From: Nitrospirota bacterium
GTDB lineage: Bacteria; Nitrospirota; Nitrospiria; Nitrospirales; NS-4
Assembly: GCA_005877525.1 (NCBI GenBank)
Contig: VBON01000123.1
Span: 1,832-10,289, forward strand
DNA length: 8,458 nt
Direction of reading: 5' to 3'
The translations under genes and the position numbers were made by a program. The notes under the pieces were generated by a model, which saw only the letters and a list, made by a program, of their open reading frames with translations, was not told the DNA's origin and did not search any database. The number at the start of each line of letters is the position of its first letter. Within the stretch, counting starts at the first letter, position 1. Shown here in pieces: positions 1 through 6,304 of the stretch.

Positions 1-892
1 GTCGGTAATGCCCACGCTGTTCGGCGAGAAGGCGTGTCTGCGGGTGCTGGATAAGGCCAGCGTGCAATTGGACATGACCAAACTTGGTTTAGAAGAGCAA
101 CAGCGGAATGATCTGAAAGCTGCTCTTGCGGCACCATATGGCATGATCCTCGTCACCGGCCCGACAGGCAGCGGCAAGACCACGACGCTCTACTCCGCCC
201 TTCAGGCTCTCAACACCCCCTCTGTCAATATCTGCACAGCCGAAGATCCGGTCGAGTTCAACTTCATGGGCATCAACCAGGTCCAGGTGCATCCCGACAT
301 CGGGCTGACATTTGCCGCTGCTCTGAAGGCGTTTCTCCGGCAAGACCCGGATATCATCATGATCGGCGAGATCCGTGATTATGAGACCGGGGAGATCGGC
401 GTGAAATCGGCGTTAACGGGCCATCTGGTGTTGGCATCGCTCCATACGAACGATGCTCCGTCCACCATCAATCGGCTTTTAAATATGGGTATTGAACCGT
501 TCTTGGTCGCCAGTTCGGTGGTGGTGATCATTGCGCAGCGTCTGGCACGCCGTGTTTGTAAGGACTGCAAAGTGCCGGATCCGGAAGTGACACCCGCTGT
601 GCTGAAAAAAGTCGGAATGAATGACGAAGAAATTGCTGTGGCAAAACCGCATAAAGGCACAGGCTGCGCGGCCTGCAACCAGACCGGCTATAAGGGGCGC
701 GTGGCCTTGTACCAAGTCATGACCATCAGCGATCGGATCCGGAGCGGAATTCTGCAGGGTGCTTCGACGGAAGATATCCGCAAGTTATCGATCGAGGATG
801 GGGTGAAGACCTTGCGGATGAGTGGGCTGACGAAGATTGCCGAGGGGATCACTACGATCTCGGAGGTCGAGAGCTGTACGGTCGCCGATTAG
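1..892 (+). CDS. pilB: Type IV pilus assembly ATPase PilB, 5'-truncated (C-terminal ATPase part)
   Basis: PilB is the cytoplasmic hexameric ATPase that drives pilin polymerisation through the PilC platform. The frame is open to the left edge: codons before the ATG at 8 read S-V, matching the family's usual stretch before MPTLFGEK. The true start is therefore upstream and only the C-terminal part is present. Counting from the Met at 8, the Walker A is GPTGSGKT (51-58), the Asp box TAEDPVEF (77-84), the Walker B DIIMIGEIRD (115-124) and the His box LTGHLVLASLHTNDA (136-150). A zinc-type tetracysteine follows, with CKDC at 184-187 and CAAC at 220-223. The tetracysteine and the AEDPVEFN / INQV wording favour the extension ATPase PilB over the retraction ATPase PilT, which lacks the four cysteines. 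GspE of type II secretion is the main alternative, but the pilC-pilS-pilR neighbours support PilB. The stop is TAG at 890-892, and pilC starts 32 nt later. Confidence 0.93.
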   Translation, partial: SVMPTLFGEKACLRVLDKASVQLDMTKLGLEEQQRNDLKAALAAPYGMILVTGPTGSGKTTTLYSALQALNTPSVNICTAEDPVEFNFMGINQVQVHPDIGLTFAAALKAFLRQDPDIIMIGEIRDYETGEIGVKSALTGHLVLASLHTNDAPSTINRLLNMGIEPFLVASSVVVIIAQRLARRVCKDCKVPDPEVTPAVLKKVGMNDEEIAVAKPHKGTGCAACNQTGYKGRVALYQVMTISDRIRSGILQGASTEDIRKLSIEDGVKTLRMSGLTKIAEGITTISEVESCTVAD

Positions 893-913
893 TCGGCGGA
901 AGTCTTACGGAGT

Positions 914-920
914 GAGGTGA
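914..920 (+). promoter_or_regulatory. Shine-Dalgarno site of pilC
   Basis: GAGGTGA is a strong match to the anti-Shine-Dalgarno sequence. From the end of its GAGG core (917) there are 7 nt to the ATG at 925. An ATG at 921 lies closer but is in another frame and opens only a short arginine-rich frame, so 925 is the pilC start. Confidence 0.8.
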
Positions 921-924
921 ATGT

Positions 925-2124
925 ATGCCAGTTTTTGCATATGCCGGAAGGGGCGTGGCCGGCCAAACCGCCCGAGGAGAGCTGAATGCTTCGGACCGGG
1001 ACGCCGCGATTGTCCAGTTGCGCTCTCAGGGCGTCACTGTTGCCACGATCGAAGAAAAAAAGAAATCCAAGGCGTTCGGCGAGAAGAAACAGAAGATCAC
1101 CGACAAAGATCTGGTGGTCTTCACGCGGCAATTCGCGACGATGATCGATGCCGGGCTGCCTCTCGTGCAGTGTCTCGAAATCCTCGCCGCGCAGGCAGAC
1201 AATAAGACCCTCGGAAAGCTCCTGAACGAGGTGAAGCTGGATGTCGAGTCCGGCTCGACCTATGCCGATGCCCTGAAGAAGCACCCCAAGGTCTTCGACA
1301 GTCTTTATTCCAATATGGTACGCGCTGGAGAGGCGGGCGGGATGTTGGACACTATCCTCCAACGTCTGGCGAAACAGATGGAAAAGAACGCCAAACTGAA
1401 GGCCCAGATAAAATCCGCGATGGCGTATCCGATTGCCATCATCGCGGTCGCCATCATTGTCGTGTCCGTCCTATTGGTCTGGGTGATTCCGATCTTTGCG
1501 AAGATGTTCTCGGATTTCGGCGGTTCGCTTCCGGGATTGACCCAGTTCGTGATCGATCTGAGCCAGTTTATGCAGAAGTATATTATCTTCATAGCCATTG
1601 GCGCCGGTGTCGGCGGCTGGCTGCTGAAGCGCTATCACGACACGGCTGGACGTTTGAAGATTGATGGTTTCGCCCTCAAGATGCCTGTGATCGGCGATTT
1701 GATCCGGAAGATTTCGGTCTCCCGCTTTACCCGCACCTTCGGCACGCTGATCCAAAGCGGAGTCCCCATCATGGATGGCTTGGAGATTGTGGCACGCACC
1801 GCCGGCAATATGGTCGTCGAAAACGCGATTTTGGCCGCTCGCACGAGCGTGGGCGAAGGAAAGACACTCGCCGAGCCAATCGGGAAAACCGGAGTGTTCC
1901 CTCCGATGGTCGTGCAAATGATCTCCGTCGGCGAGGCGACAGGCGCCTTGGATGCCATGCTGATAAAGATCGCTGACTTCTATGATGATGAGGTGGATGC
2001 GGCCGTCGCGACGCTTACGTCGCTATTGGAGCCGGCCCTGATGGTGTTCTTAGGAACCGTCATTGGATTCATCGTGATTGCGATGTATCTGCCGATCTTC
2101 AAGATGGCTTCCGCGATCGGCTAA
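925..2124 (+). CDS. pilC: Type IV pilus inner-membrane platform protein PilC
   Basis: PilC is the polytopic inner-membrane protein that couples the PilB ATPase to pilin assembly. The 399 residues match the usual family length of about 400, and the N-terminus MPVFAYAGRG is typical of PilC. Two T2SSF (GspF-type) domains are visible, at about 66-190 and 268-390. Each carries the same internal repeat motif: AGEAGGMLDTIL at 134-145 and VGEATGALDAML at 335-346. Hydrophobic segments at about 170-192, 216-235 and 370-392 give the three expected membrane spans. The N-terminal soluble part has a lysine-rich linker at 45-60, which includes a run of seven A at 1055-1061. A good SD precedes the ATG. The gap from pilB is 32 nt with no terminator, so the two are very probably cotranscribed. 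GspF is the alternative name if this were a type II secretion locus, but the neighbours argue for a pilus. Confidence 0.95.
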   Translation: MPVFAYAGRGVAGQTARGELNASDRDAAIVQLRSQGVTVATIEEKKKSKAFGEKKQKITDKDLVVFTRQFATMIDAGLPLVQCLEILAAQADNKTLGKLLNEVKLDVESGSTYADALKKHPKVFDSLYSNMVRAGEAGGMLDTILQRLAKQMEKNAKLKAQIKSAMAYPIAIIAVAIIVVSVLLVWVIPIFAKMFSDFGGSLPGLTQFVIDLSQFMQKYIIFIAIGAGVGGWLLKRYHDTAGRLKIDGFALKMPVIGDLIRKISVSRFTRTFGTLIQSGVPIMDGLEIVARTAGNMVVENAILAARTSVGEGKTLAEPIGKTGVFPPMVVQMISVGEATGALDAMLIKIADFYDDEVDAAVATLTSLLEPALMVFLGTVIGFIVIAMYLPIFKMASAIG

Positions 2125-2143
2125 ACTCCACACCCATCGCACC

Positions 2144-3823
2144 ATGGACGTTCTCCGTCTGAAGCTCAAATGGCTTATGGGCATCAGGGTCGCATTTGTG
2201 TCCCTGGCCCTCGGTGTCTGGATCTATCTGCAACTCGGACGGAATGCCCCGAGCCTTCCCGCCTATTACAGCCTCATCATCGCGACCTATGTATTGACCA
2301 TCGTCTATAGCCTCGTCATCAATCGTATCAAGAGTGGTGACGCGCTTAAGACGTTCGCATACGTCCAGATTGGGATCGATATCATATGCGAATCCTTGCT
2401 GGTATCAATCACCGGCGGGGTGGAAAGTCCCTTCTCGCTCCTGTATGTCATCTCGATTACGGCAGCCAGCGCCTTGCTGTCCCGTTCGGGAGGGCTTGCC
2501 GGCGCATCAGCCTCGGCCATTCTTTACGGAGCCATCGTCGACATGCAGTACTACCGGACGGCCTATCATCTCTTCCCCTCCGTGAGCTGGATTCCCACCA
2601 CTGAGTTGAGCCCGCCGACTATCTTCTACGACCTTTCGATTAACGTGTTGGGATTCATCATGGTCGGCTACTTAACCGGAACACTGGCCGATAAACTGCA
2701 AAGGACCGGCGAACGGCTCGAGAAGAAGGCGCGGGCGCTTGTGGGGTTCCAGGAATTCCATCGGTGCATTCTGGAAAGCATCGAGAGCGGGGTGTTTACC
2801 ACGGATGAGCAAGGCCAGGTCACCTCCTTTAACCGAAGAGCGGAGGACATCACCGGCTATCCCAAAACGGATGTCAACGGACATTTCTGGTGGGACATCT
2901 TCTCGTGGCCGACGCTGTTAGGGCAGAAAGGTCTCGAAACCGCGGACGCCCCTGCACGCTTCGAAGAGATTGGACGACGCAAGGACGGGAGCCGCTATGT
3001 GCTGGGCCTGAGCCTGTCCCCATTGCACCTGGAAGGAATCCGCGCCGGGGTCGTAGGCGTCTTCCAGGACATCACGCCTTTGAAAAAGATGGAAGAAACC
3101 GTACGCCGCAAACAGTGGCTTGCCACGATCGGGGAGATGTCGGCCGGCATGGCGCACGAAGTGCGCAATCCGCTTGCGTCGCTGTCGGGCGCGATTCAGG
3201 TACTGCGGAAAGACCTCCGGCCCGCGGATGCCAACCGGCCGTTGCTGGACCTCGCGTTGCGGGAGACGGAACGCTTGAACGCGATCGTCACAGATTTTTT
3301 GCAATACGCCCGACCGCGTCGGTTGAATCTTCAATCCTGCGACGTTACTCTGCTCGTCGATGAGACCGTGCGGATGTTGGCTAGAACCTCGCCTTACGAT
3401 TCCACGATCAGTGTCGTGCGGGATTTCGGACCGGATGCCATCATGGCGCCGATCGATCCCGATCAGATGCGACAGGTCTTTTGGAATTTAGGCCTGAACG
3501 CCTGCCAATCCATGCCCCAAGGAGGAACTCTGACGGTGTCCACGCGACGCACGTCGGGCTTCACAACGGGTCTCGAGGCCGACGCGGTTGAGATTGTGTT
3601 CGCCGATAGTGGTACAGGCATCGCCGAGGAGCATCTGGGTAAAATTTTCTATCCGTTCTTTACGACCAAGCAAGGCGGGACGGGTCTTGGGCTCTCCGTG
3701 GTCTATCGGGTGTTGGACGAACACGGCGGCAGTGTCCAGGTCGAAAGCACCGTAGGCCAAGGGACCCGTGTGCGACTGCTGCTTCCCGCCGGACAGCGCA
3801 TGGAACTGGAGATCGCCCGATGA
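2144..3823 (+). CDS. pilS: Membrane sensor histidine kinase PilS (PAS-HisKA-HATPase)
   Basis: PilS is the sensor kinase of the PilS-PilR pair that controls pilin expression. In Pseudomonas it senses pilin in the inner membrane. The 559-residue protein has six likely membrane segments at about 14-30, 41-59, 71-90, 97-112, 116-134 and 160-179. A PAS domain follows at about 205-317, then HisKA and HATPase_c. The H box has phospho-acceptor H338 (MAHEVRNPL), the N box N448/N452 (NLGLNACQSM), G1 DSGTGI at 488-493, the F box FYPFF at 502-506 and G2 GGTGLGLS at 511-518. I chose the ATG at 2144, 19 nt after the pilC stop. A longer reading from 2078 would overlap pilC by 47 nt and add 22 residues of no PilS character. 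No Shine-Dalgarno is visible before 2144, so reinitiation from pilC is likely. The ATG at 2177 is a possible alternative. The stop overlaps the pilR start (ATGA). The name PilS rests on architecture plus context. Confidence 0.9.
   Translation: MDVLRLKLKWLMGIRVAFVSLALGVWIYLQLGRNAPSLPAYYSLIIATYVLTIVYSLVINRIKSGDALKTFAYVQIGIDIICESLLVSITGGVESPFSLLYVISITAASALLSRSGGLAGASASAILYGAIVDMQYYRTAYHLFPSVSWIPTTELSPPTIFYDLSINVLGFIMVGYLTGTLADKLQRTGERLEKKARALVGFQEFHRCILESIESGVFTTDEQGQVTSFNRRAEDITGYPKTDVNGHFWWDIFSWPTLLGQKGLETADAPARFEEIGRRKDGSRYVLGLSLSPLHLEGIRAGVVGVFQDITPLKKMEETVRRKQWLATIGEMSAGMAHEVRNPLASLSGAIQVLRKDLRPADANRPLLDLALRETERLNAIVTDFLQYARPRRLNLQSCDVTLLVDETVRMLARTSPYDSTISVVRDFGPDAIMAPIDPDQMRQVFWNLGLNACQSMPQGGTLTVSTRRTSGFTTGLEADAVEIVFADSGTGIAEEHLGKIFYPFFTTKQGGTGLGLSVVYRVLDEHGGSVQVESTVGQGTRVRLLLPAGQRMELEIAR
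3807..3812 (+). promoter_or_regulatory. Shine-Dalgarno site of pilR inside the end of pilS
   Basis: TGGAGA ends 7 nt before the ATG at 3820, within the last codons of pilS. Together with the 4-nt ATGA overlap this supports the chosen pilR start and translational coupling of kinase to regulator. Confidence 0.6.
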
Positions 3824-5271
3824 ATTCGGCATCGGCAAAAATTTTGCTTATTGATGATGAACCGGGGATGCGGGAGGTGCTGAGCGCCGTCCTTGGACGC
3901 GCAGGGCATCGGGTGGTGGTCGCTGAAAGCGGTGAGCAAGGAATCGCCTTGATCGGCGCGGAGATTTTTGATCTGGTCATCACCGACTTGAAAATGCCCG
4001 GCCCTTATAACGGCATGGACGTCCTGAAGACGGCGAAAGATATTTCTCCCGAGACCCTGGTGATAATCCTGACGGCCTTCGCGACGTTGGACATGGCCAT
4101 AGAAGCAATGAAGTTAGGAGCCTATGACGTCCTGACCAAGCCGTTCAACAACGATCACGTCGAACTGACAGTCCGCAAAGCGTTGGATGCCAAACGGCTG
4201 TCAGCCGAAAATCTACTGCTTAAACGCGAGCTCAAGGAACGCGCTGGTTTCGAAAACATCATCGCGATCAGCCAGGCTATGCAGGAAGTATTCGCGCTGG
4301 TCCGGCGTGTGGCCCAGACCGACAGCACGGTCCTGATCTGCGGGGAGAGCGGCACGGGAAAAGAGTTGGTCGCGCGCGCCATTCATTTCAACAGCCCGCG
4401 CCGAGATCAGGCCTTTGTAACCGTCAATTGCGCCGCATTGCCGGAAACGCTGCTGGAAAGCGAGTTATTTGGGCATATGAAAGGAGCCTTTACCGGCGCG
4501 GTGGCCAATAAGGAAGGCCTCTTTGAAGTCGCGGACGGCGGCACGCTGTTTCTGGACGAGATCGGCGAAGCCTCCCCCGCCATTCAAGTCAAGCTCTTGC
4601 GCATTCAAGTCAAGCTCTTGCGAGTGATCCAGGAACGGGAATTCCGGCGGGTCGGCGGCACTCGCGATGTCAGCGTGAATGTCAGGATTCTGGCCGCGAC
4701 GAATAAGGATCTCGACAAGGCTGTGGCGCAGGGACTCTTTCGGGAGGATCTGTTTTATCGATTGCAGGTCATTCCAATCACGCTGCCTTCGTTGCGCAGC
4801 CGTCCTGAAGATATCCCGGCCCTCGTGCATCACTTTCTGAAGATCTTTAGCCGGAAGAGAGAAAAGCCCTTGACGCTCGAACCCGACGCCATGGTCGAGT
4901 TGCAGCAGCAGGAGTGGAAGGGCAACGTGCGGGAACTGGAAAATGTCATGCTGCGGGCGGTCGCGCTTGTATCGGGACCGACAATCTCACGTGCCGATTT
5001 AGAGCCCTGGTTGCGGCCGCCATCTTTGATACATTCAGGAGTCTCGTCGGAGATTCCTCCCGAGGGACTCGACCTGGAACATCTCATCAACGGGCTCGAA
5101 CGCGGGTTCCTGGTGAAGGCGTTGGAGCGCGCCAGAGGCGTGAAGAAAGACGCCGCGCATTTGCTCAAGCTCAATGGCCGGTCCTTCCGTTATCGCCTGG
5201 AAAAGTATGGGATCGGACGCGGAAGTGGCGGCGAGGAGCGCTCCGCCGATGATGAGGAGGGAGATGAGTAG
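3820..5271 (+). CDS. pilR: Sigma-54-dependent response regulator PilR (NtrC family)
   Basis: PilR is the PilS partner. Phosphorylated PilR activates sigma-54 promoters, classically that of pilA. Of 483 residues, the receiver is about 6-120, with acidic pocket D12/D13, phospho-acceptor D56 (ITDLKMP), T85 and K107. The AAA+ domain is about 145-385. It has Walker A GESGTGKE (175-182), the sigma-54 contact loop GAFTGA (222-227), Walker B GGTLFLDEIGE (240-250), sensor I around ATN (293-295), FREDLFYRL (307-315) and sensor II GNVREL (368-373). A Fis-type HTH lies at about 441-465. Two features are odd. Residues IQVKLLR are repeated at 255-261 and 262-268 through a perfect 21-bp tandem duplication; family members normally read straight into VIQEREF after one copy. 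The C-terminus ends in an acidic tail (GGEERSADDEEGDE) whose codons also hold the ispE ribosome-binding region. The overlap with pilS (4 nt) and proximity to pil genes support PilR over other NtrC-type regulators. Confidence 0.9.
   Translation: MNSASAKILLIDDEPGMREVLSAVLGRAGHRVVVAESGEQGIALIGAEIFDLVITDLKMPGPYNGMDVLKTAKDISPETLVIILTAFATLDMAIEAMKLGAYDVLTKPFNNDHVELTVRKALDAKRLSAENLLLKRELKERAGFENIIAISQAMQEVFALVRRVAQTDSTVLICGESGTGKELVARAIHFNSPRRDQAFVTVNCAALPETLLESELFGHMKGAFTGAVANKEGLFEVADGGTLFLDEIGEASPAIQVKLLRIQVKLLRVIQEREFRRVGGTRDVSVNVRILAATNKDLDKAVAQGLFREDLFYRLQVIPITLPSLRSRPEDIPALVHHFLKIFSRKREKPLTLEPDAMVELQQQEWKGNVRELENVMLRAVALVSGPTISRADLEPWLRPPSLIHSGVSSEIPPEGLDLEHLINGLERGFLVKALERARGVKKDAAHLLKLNGRSFRYRLEKYGIGRGSGGEERSADDEEGDE
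4581..4622 (+). repeat. Perfect 21-bp tandem duplication within pilR
   Basis: The unit at 4581-4601 is repeated base for base at 4602-4622, with no spacer. It encodes two copies of IQVKLLR (pilR residues 255-261 and 262-268) and keeps the frame. The flanking bases do not extend the match. Absence of any mismatch suggests a recent slippage or unequal-crossover event, or an assembly or library artefact. Confidence 0.95.
5254..5260 (+). promoter_or_regulatory. Shine-Dalgarno region of ispE inside pilR
   Basis: The purine-rich GAGGAGG lies within the last codons of pilR. It ends 3 nt before the ATG at 5264, a rather short spacing; using GAGGAG the spacing is 4 nt. It is the best ribosome-binding match near the conserved IspE N-terminus and argues for 5264 over the in-frame ATGs at 5174, 5207, 5249 and 5252. 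Confidence 0.6.
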
Positions 5272-6172
5272 TCGCGGAGTCGAAGCGTCGGCTCCCGGCA
5301 AAATCAATGTTATCCTTCGCGTCCTTGAGCGGAGACCCGACCAGTATCATAATCTGTGGTCGGTGATGCAGGCAGTTGAGCTTGCCGATACCGTGTGGGT
5401 TGAAGAAGCGCCGGCGTCATCGGGGATCAGTCTCTCTTGCGAAGGCTCGGAGCTGCCGGCCGGACCTGAGAACCTCGTTTATCGTGCCGCGCAGGCCGTC
5501 CTACATCGTCTGAAGTGTTCCCAAGGACTTCGCATTCGTCTTCGCAAGCGACTGCCCATCGCTGCGGGGATTGGCGGGGGCAGCAGTGATGCCGCCGCCA
5601 CCATACAGGCCTTGGCGCTGCTCTTGCAGACAGGCTGGTCTCGTGTGCAAATGGCTGAAATTGGTGAAGAGCTCGGGAGCGATGTGCCGTTCTTTCTTTA
5701 CGGACCCACCGCGCTCATCCAAGGACGCGGGGAGCGCGTGACCCCGATTCGAGTAGAAGACGAGCGGTGGCTTGTCCTGGTAAATCCCGGGATTGCGATT
5801 CCTACGGTCTGGGCATATGGCAAATTGGCTGAGTCCCGGACGAGAGCAGATTCTGCATGGCGGTCCGCCTTGCCCATTGCCTTCCCTGCTGATTCTCCCC
5901 TTCACTGGAATCAGTTGCTCAGCCTTATGGAGAACGATTTCCAGAGCGTCATGGAAGACGCGTATCCATCGCTCCGGGATCTGCGGTTGCTTTTGCTGGC
6001 CCATGGCGCCCAAGCAGCAATGCTGTCTGGAAGCGGCTCCACGGTCTTTGGAGTCTTTCAGTCGGAGAAGCCGGCCAGACAAGCGGCCGACCGATTGGTG
6101 CGCCAGCCTGGTTGGCGGCTTTGGGTAACCCGAACGCTTGTGGAACAGGAACTCCCCCGCGCCTTCAATTGA
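5264..6172 (+). CDS. ispE: 4-diphosphocytidyl-2-C-methyl-D-erythritol kinase IspE
   Basis: IspE is a cytoplasmic GHMP-family kinase. It uses ATP to phosphorylate the 2-hydroxyl of CDP-methylerythritol in the MEP pathway of isoprenoid precursor synthesis. From the ATG at 5264 it has 302 residues, close to the usual 280-300. The N-terminal APGKIN motif supplies the conserved lysine (K13), and the GHMP glycine-rich ATP loop is GIGGGSSDAA (102-111). The likely catalytic aspartate is D140 in GSDVPFF, and the C-terminal GHMP motif LSGSGSTVFG is also present. The substrate-side motif usually read as PDGYH is PDQYH here. The gene overlaps pilR by 8 nt (ATGAGTAG), so it is probably coupled to and cotranscribed with the pil regulators. 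An in-frame ATG at 5174 would extend it 30 residues into pilR, but nothing there resembles IspE. No terminator separates it from pilR. Confidence 0.95.
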   Translation: MSSRGVEASAPGKINVILRVLERRPDQYHNLWSVMQAVELADTVWVEEAPASSGISLSCEGSELPAGPENLVYRAAQAVLHRLKCSQGLRIRLRKRLPIAAGIGGGSSDAAATIQALALLLQTGWSRVQMAEIGEELGSDVPFFLYGPTALIQGRGERVTPIRVEDERWLVLVNPGIAIPTVWAYGKLAESRTRADSAWRSALPIAFPADSPLHWNQLLSLMENDFQSVMEDAYPSLRDLRLLLLAHGAQAAMLSGSGSTVFGVFQSEKPARQAADRLVRQPGWRLWVTRTLVEQELPRAFN

Positions 6173-6197
6173 CAACCGCAACGCCAGCGATTACAAT
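6169..6197 (+). promoter_or_regulatory. Near-consensus sigma-70 promoter for prs-rplY-pth
   Basis: The -35 box TTGACA (6169-6174, six of six) and the -10 box TACAAT (6192-6197, five of six) are separated by exactly 17 nt. The -35 box overlaps the ispE stop codon (6170-6172). Transcription would start near 6203-6206, giving a leader of about 100 nt before the prs GTG. Spacing and match make chance unlikely, but activity is inferred. Confidence 0.8.
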
Positions 6198-6251
6198 CAC
6201 TTCCTTCCTTTGGACCAACATGGAACAGCAGCGCACCTCGAGCTAAAACCG

Positions 6252-6281
6252 CGCGTTCACGGAGTCTAGGCCGGAAACGCG
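6252..6281 (+). other. Possible hairpin in the prs 5' leader
   Basis: CGCGTT (6252-6257) can pair with AACGCG (6276-6281). After a 2x2 internal loop, CGG (6260-6262) can pair with CCG (6271-6273), leaving an 8-nt loop. It ends 7 nt before the prs Shine-Dalgarno. No U-tract follows, so it is not an intrinsic terminator. I recognise no riboswitch class, and the folding energy was not computed. Confidence 0.35.
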
Positions 6282-6288
6282 AACAGGC

Positions 6289-6294
6289 AGGAGG
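6289..6294 (+). promoter_or_regulatory. Shine-Dalgarno site of prs
   Basis: AGGAGG is a perfect core match, 10 nt before the GTG at 6305. It fixes the GTG as the start: no ATG in the right frame is close, and the protein from GTG begins HELKVFAG, as Prs proteins usually do. Confidence 0.75.
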
Positions 6295-6304
6295 ATCATC
6301 AGGG

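Noticed and set aside
544..560. Sigma-54 promoter candidate beginning TGGCACG inside pilB
   Set aside because: The -24 part matches but the -12 TTGC element is missing at the right spacing, and it lies within coding sequence. A similar TGGCACG near 1790 fails in the same way.
884..897. Small hairpin around the pilB stop codon (GCCGA / TCGGC)
   Set aside because: Only five base pairs and no T-run, with pilC following closely; not a terminator.
1055..1061. Run of seven A in pilC as a programmed slippage site
   Set aside because: The zero frame continues intact through the full-length protein, and no alternative product is supported; it encodes a plain lysine-rich linker.
889..1362. Antisense open frame (157 codons) opposite pilC
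   Set aside because: It covers conserved pilC sequence on the other strand and has no family features; a shadow.
2078..2143. Longer pilS start at 2078
   Set aside because: It would overlap pilC by 47 nt and add 22 residues (many Arg/Cys/Ser) with no similarity to PilS N-termini.
5501..6181. Long antisense open frame (226 codons) opposite ispE
   Set aside because: It is a mirror of ispE codon structure, shows no recognisable domain and no ribosome-binding site worth noting; ispE itself is unmistakable.
6220..6246. Eight-codon ORF (MEQQRTSS) in the prs leader as a leader peptide
   Set aside because: It has no Shine-Dalgarno, no residue bias tied to PRPP metabolism and no terminator/antiterminator pair; chance is sufficient.
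6252..6281. Intrinsic terminator for the pil-ispE operon
   Set aside because: The stem is short and interrupted, and no T-run follows it.
6173..6304. Possible tRNA gene (tRNA-Gln often lies between ispE and prs in proteobacteria)
   Set aside because: No acceptor stem pairing, anticodon arm or GTTCRA T-loop motif can be read on either strand in this gap.
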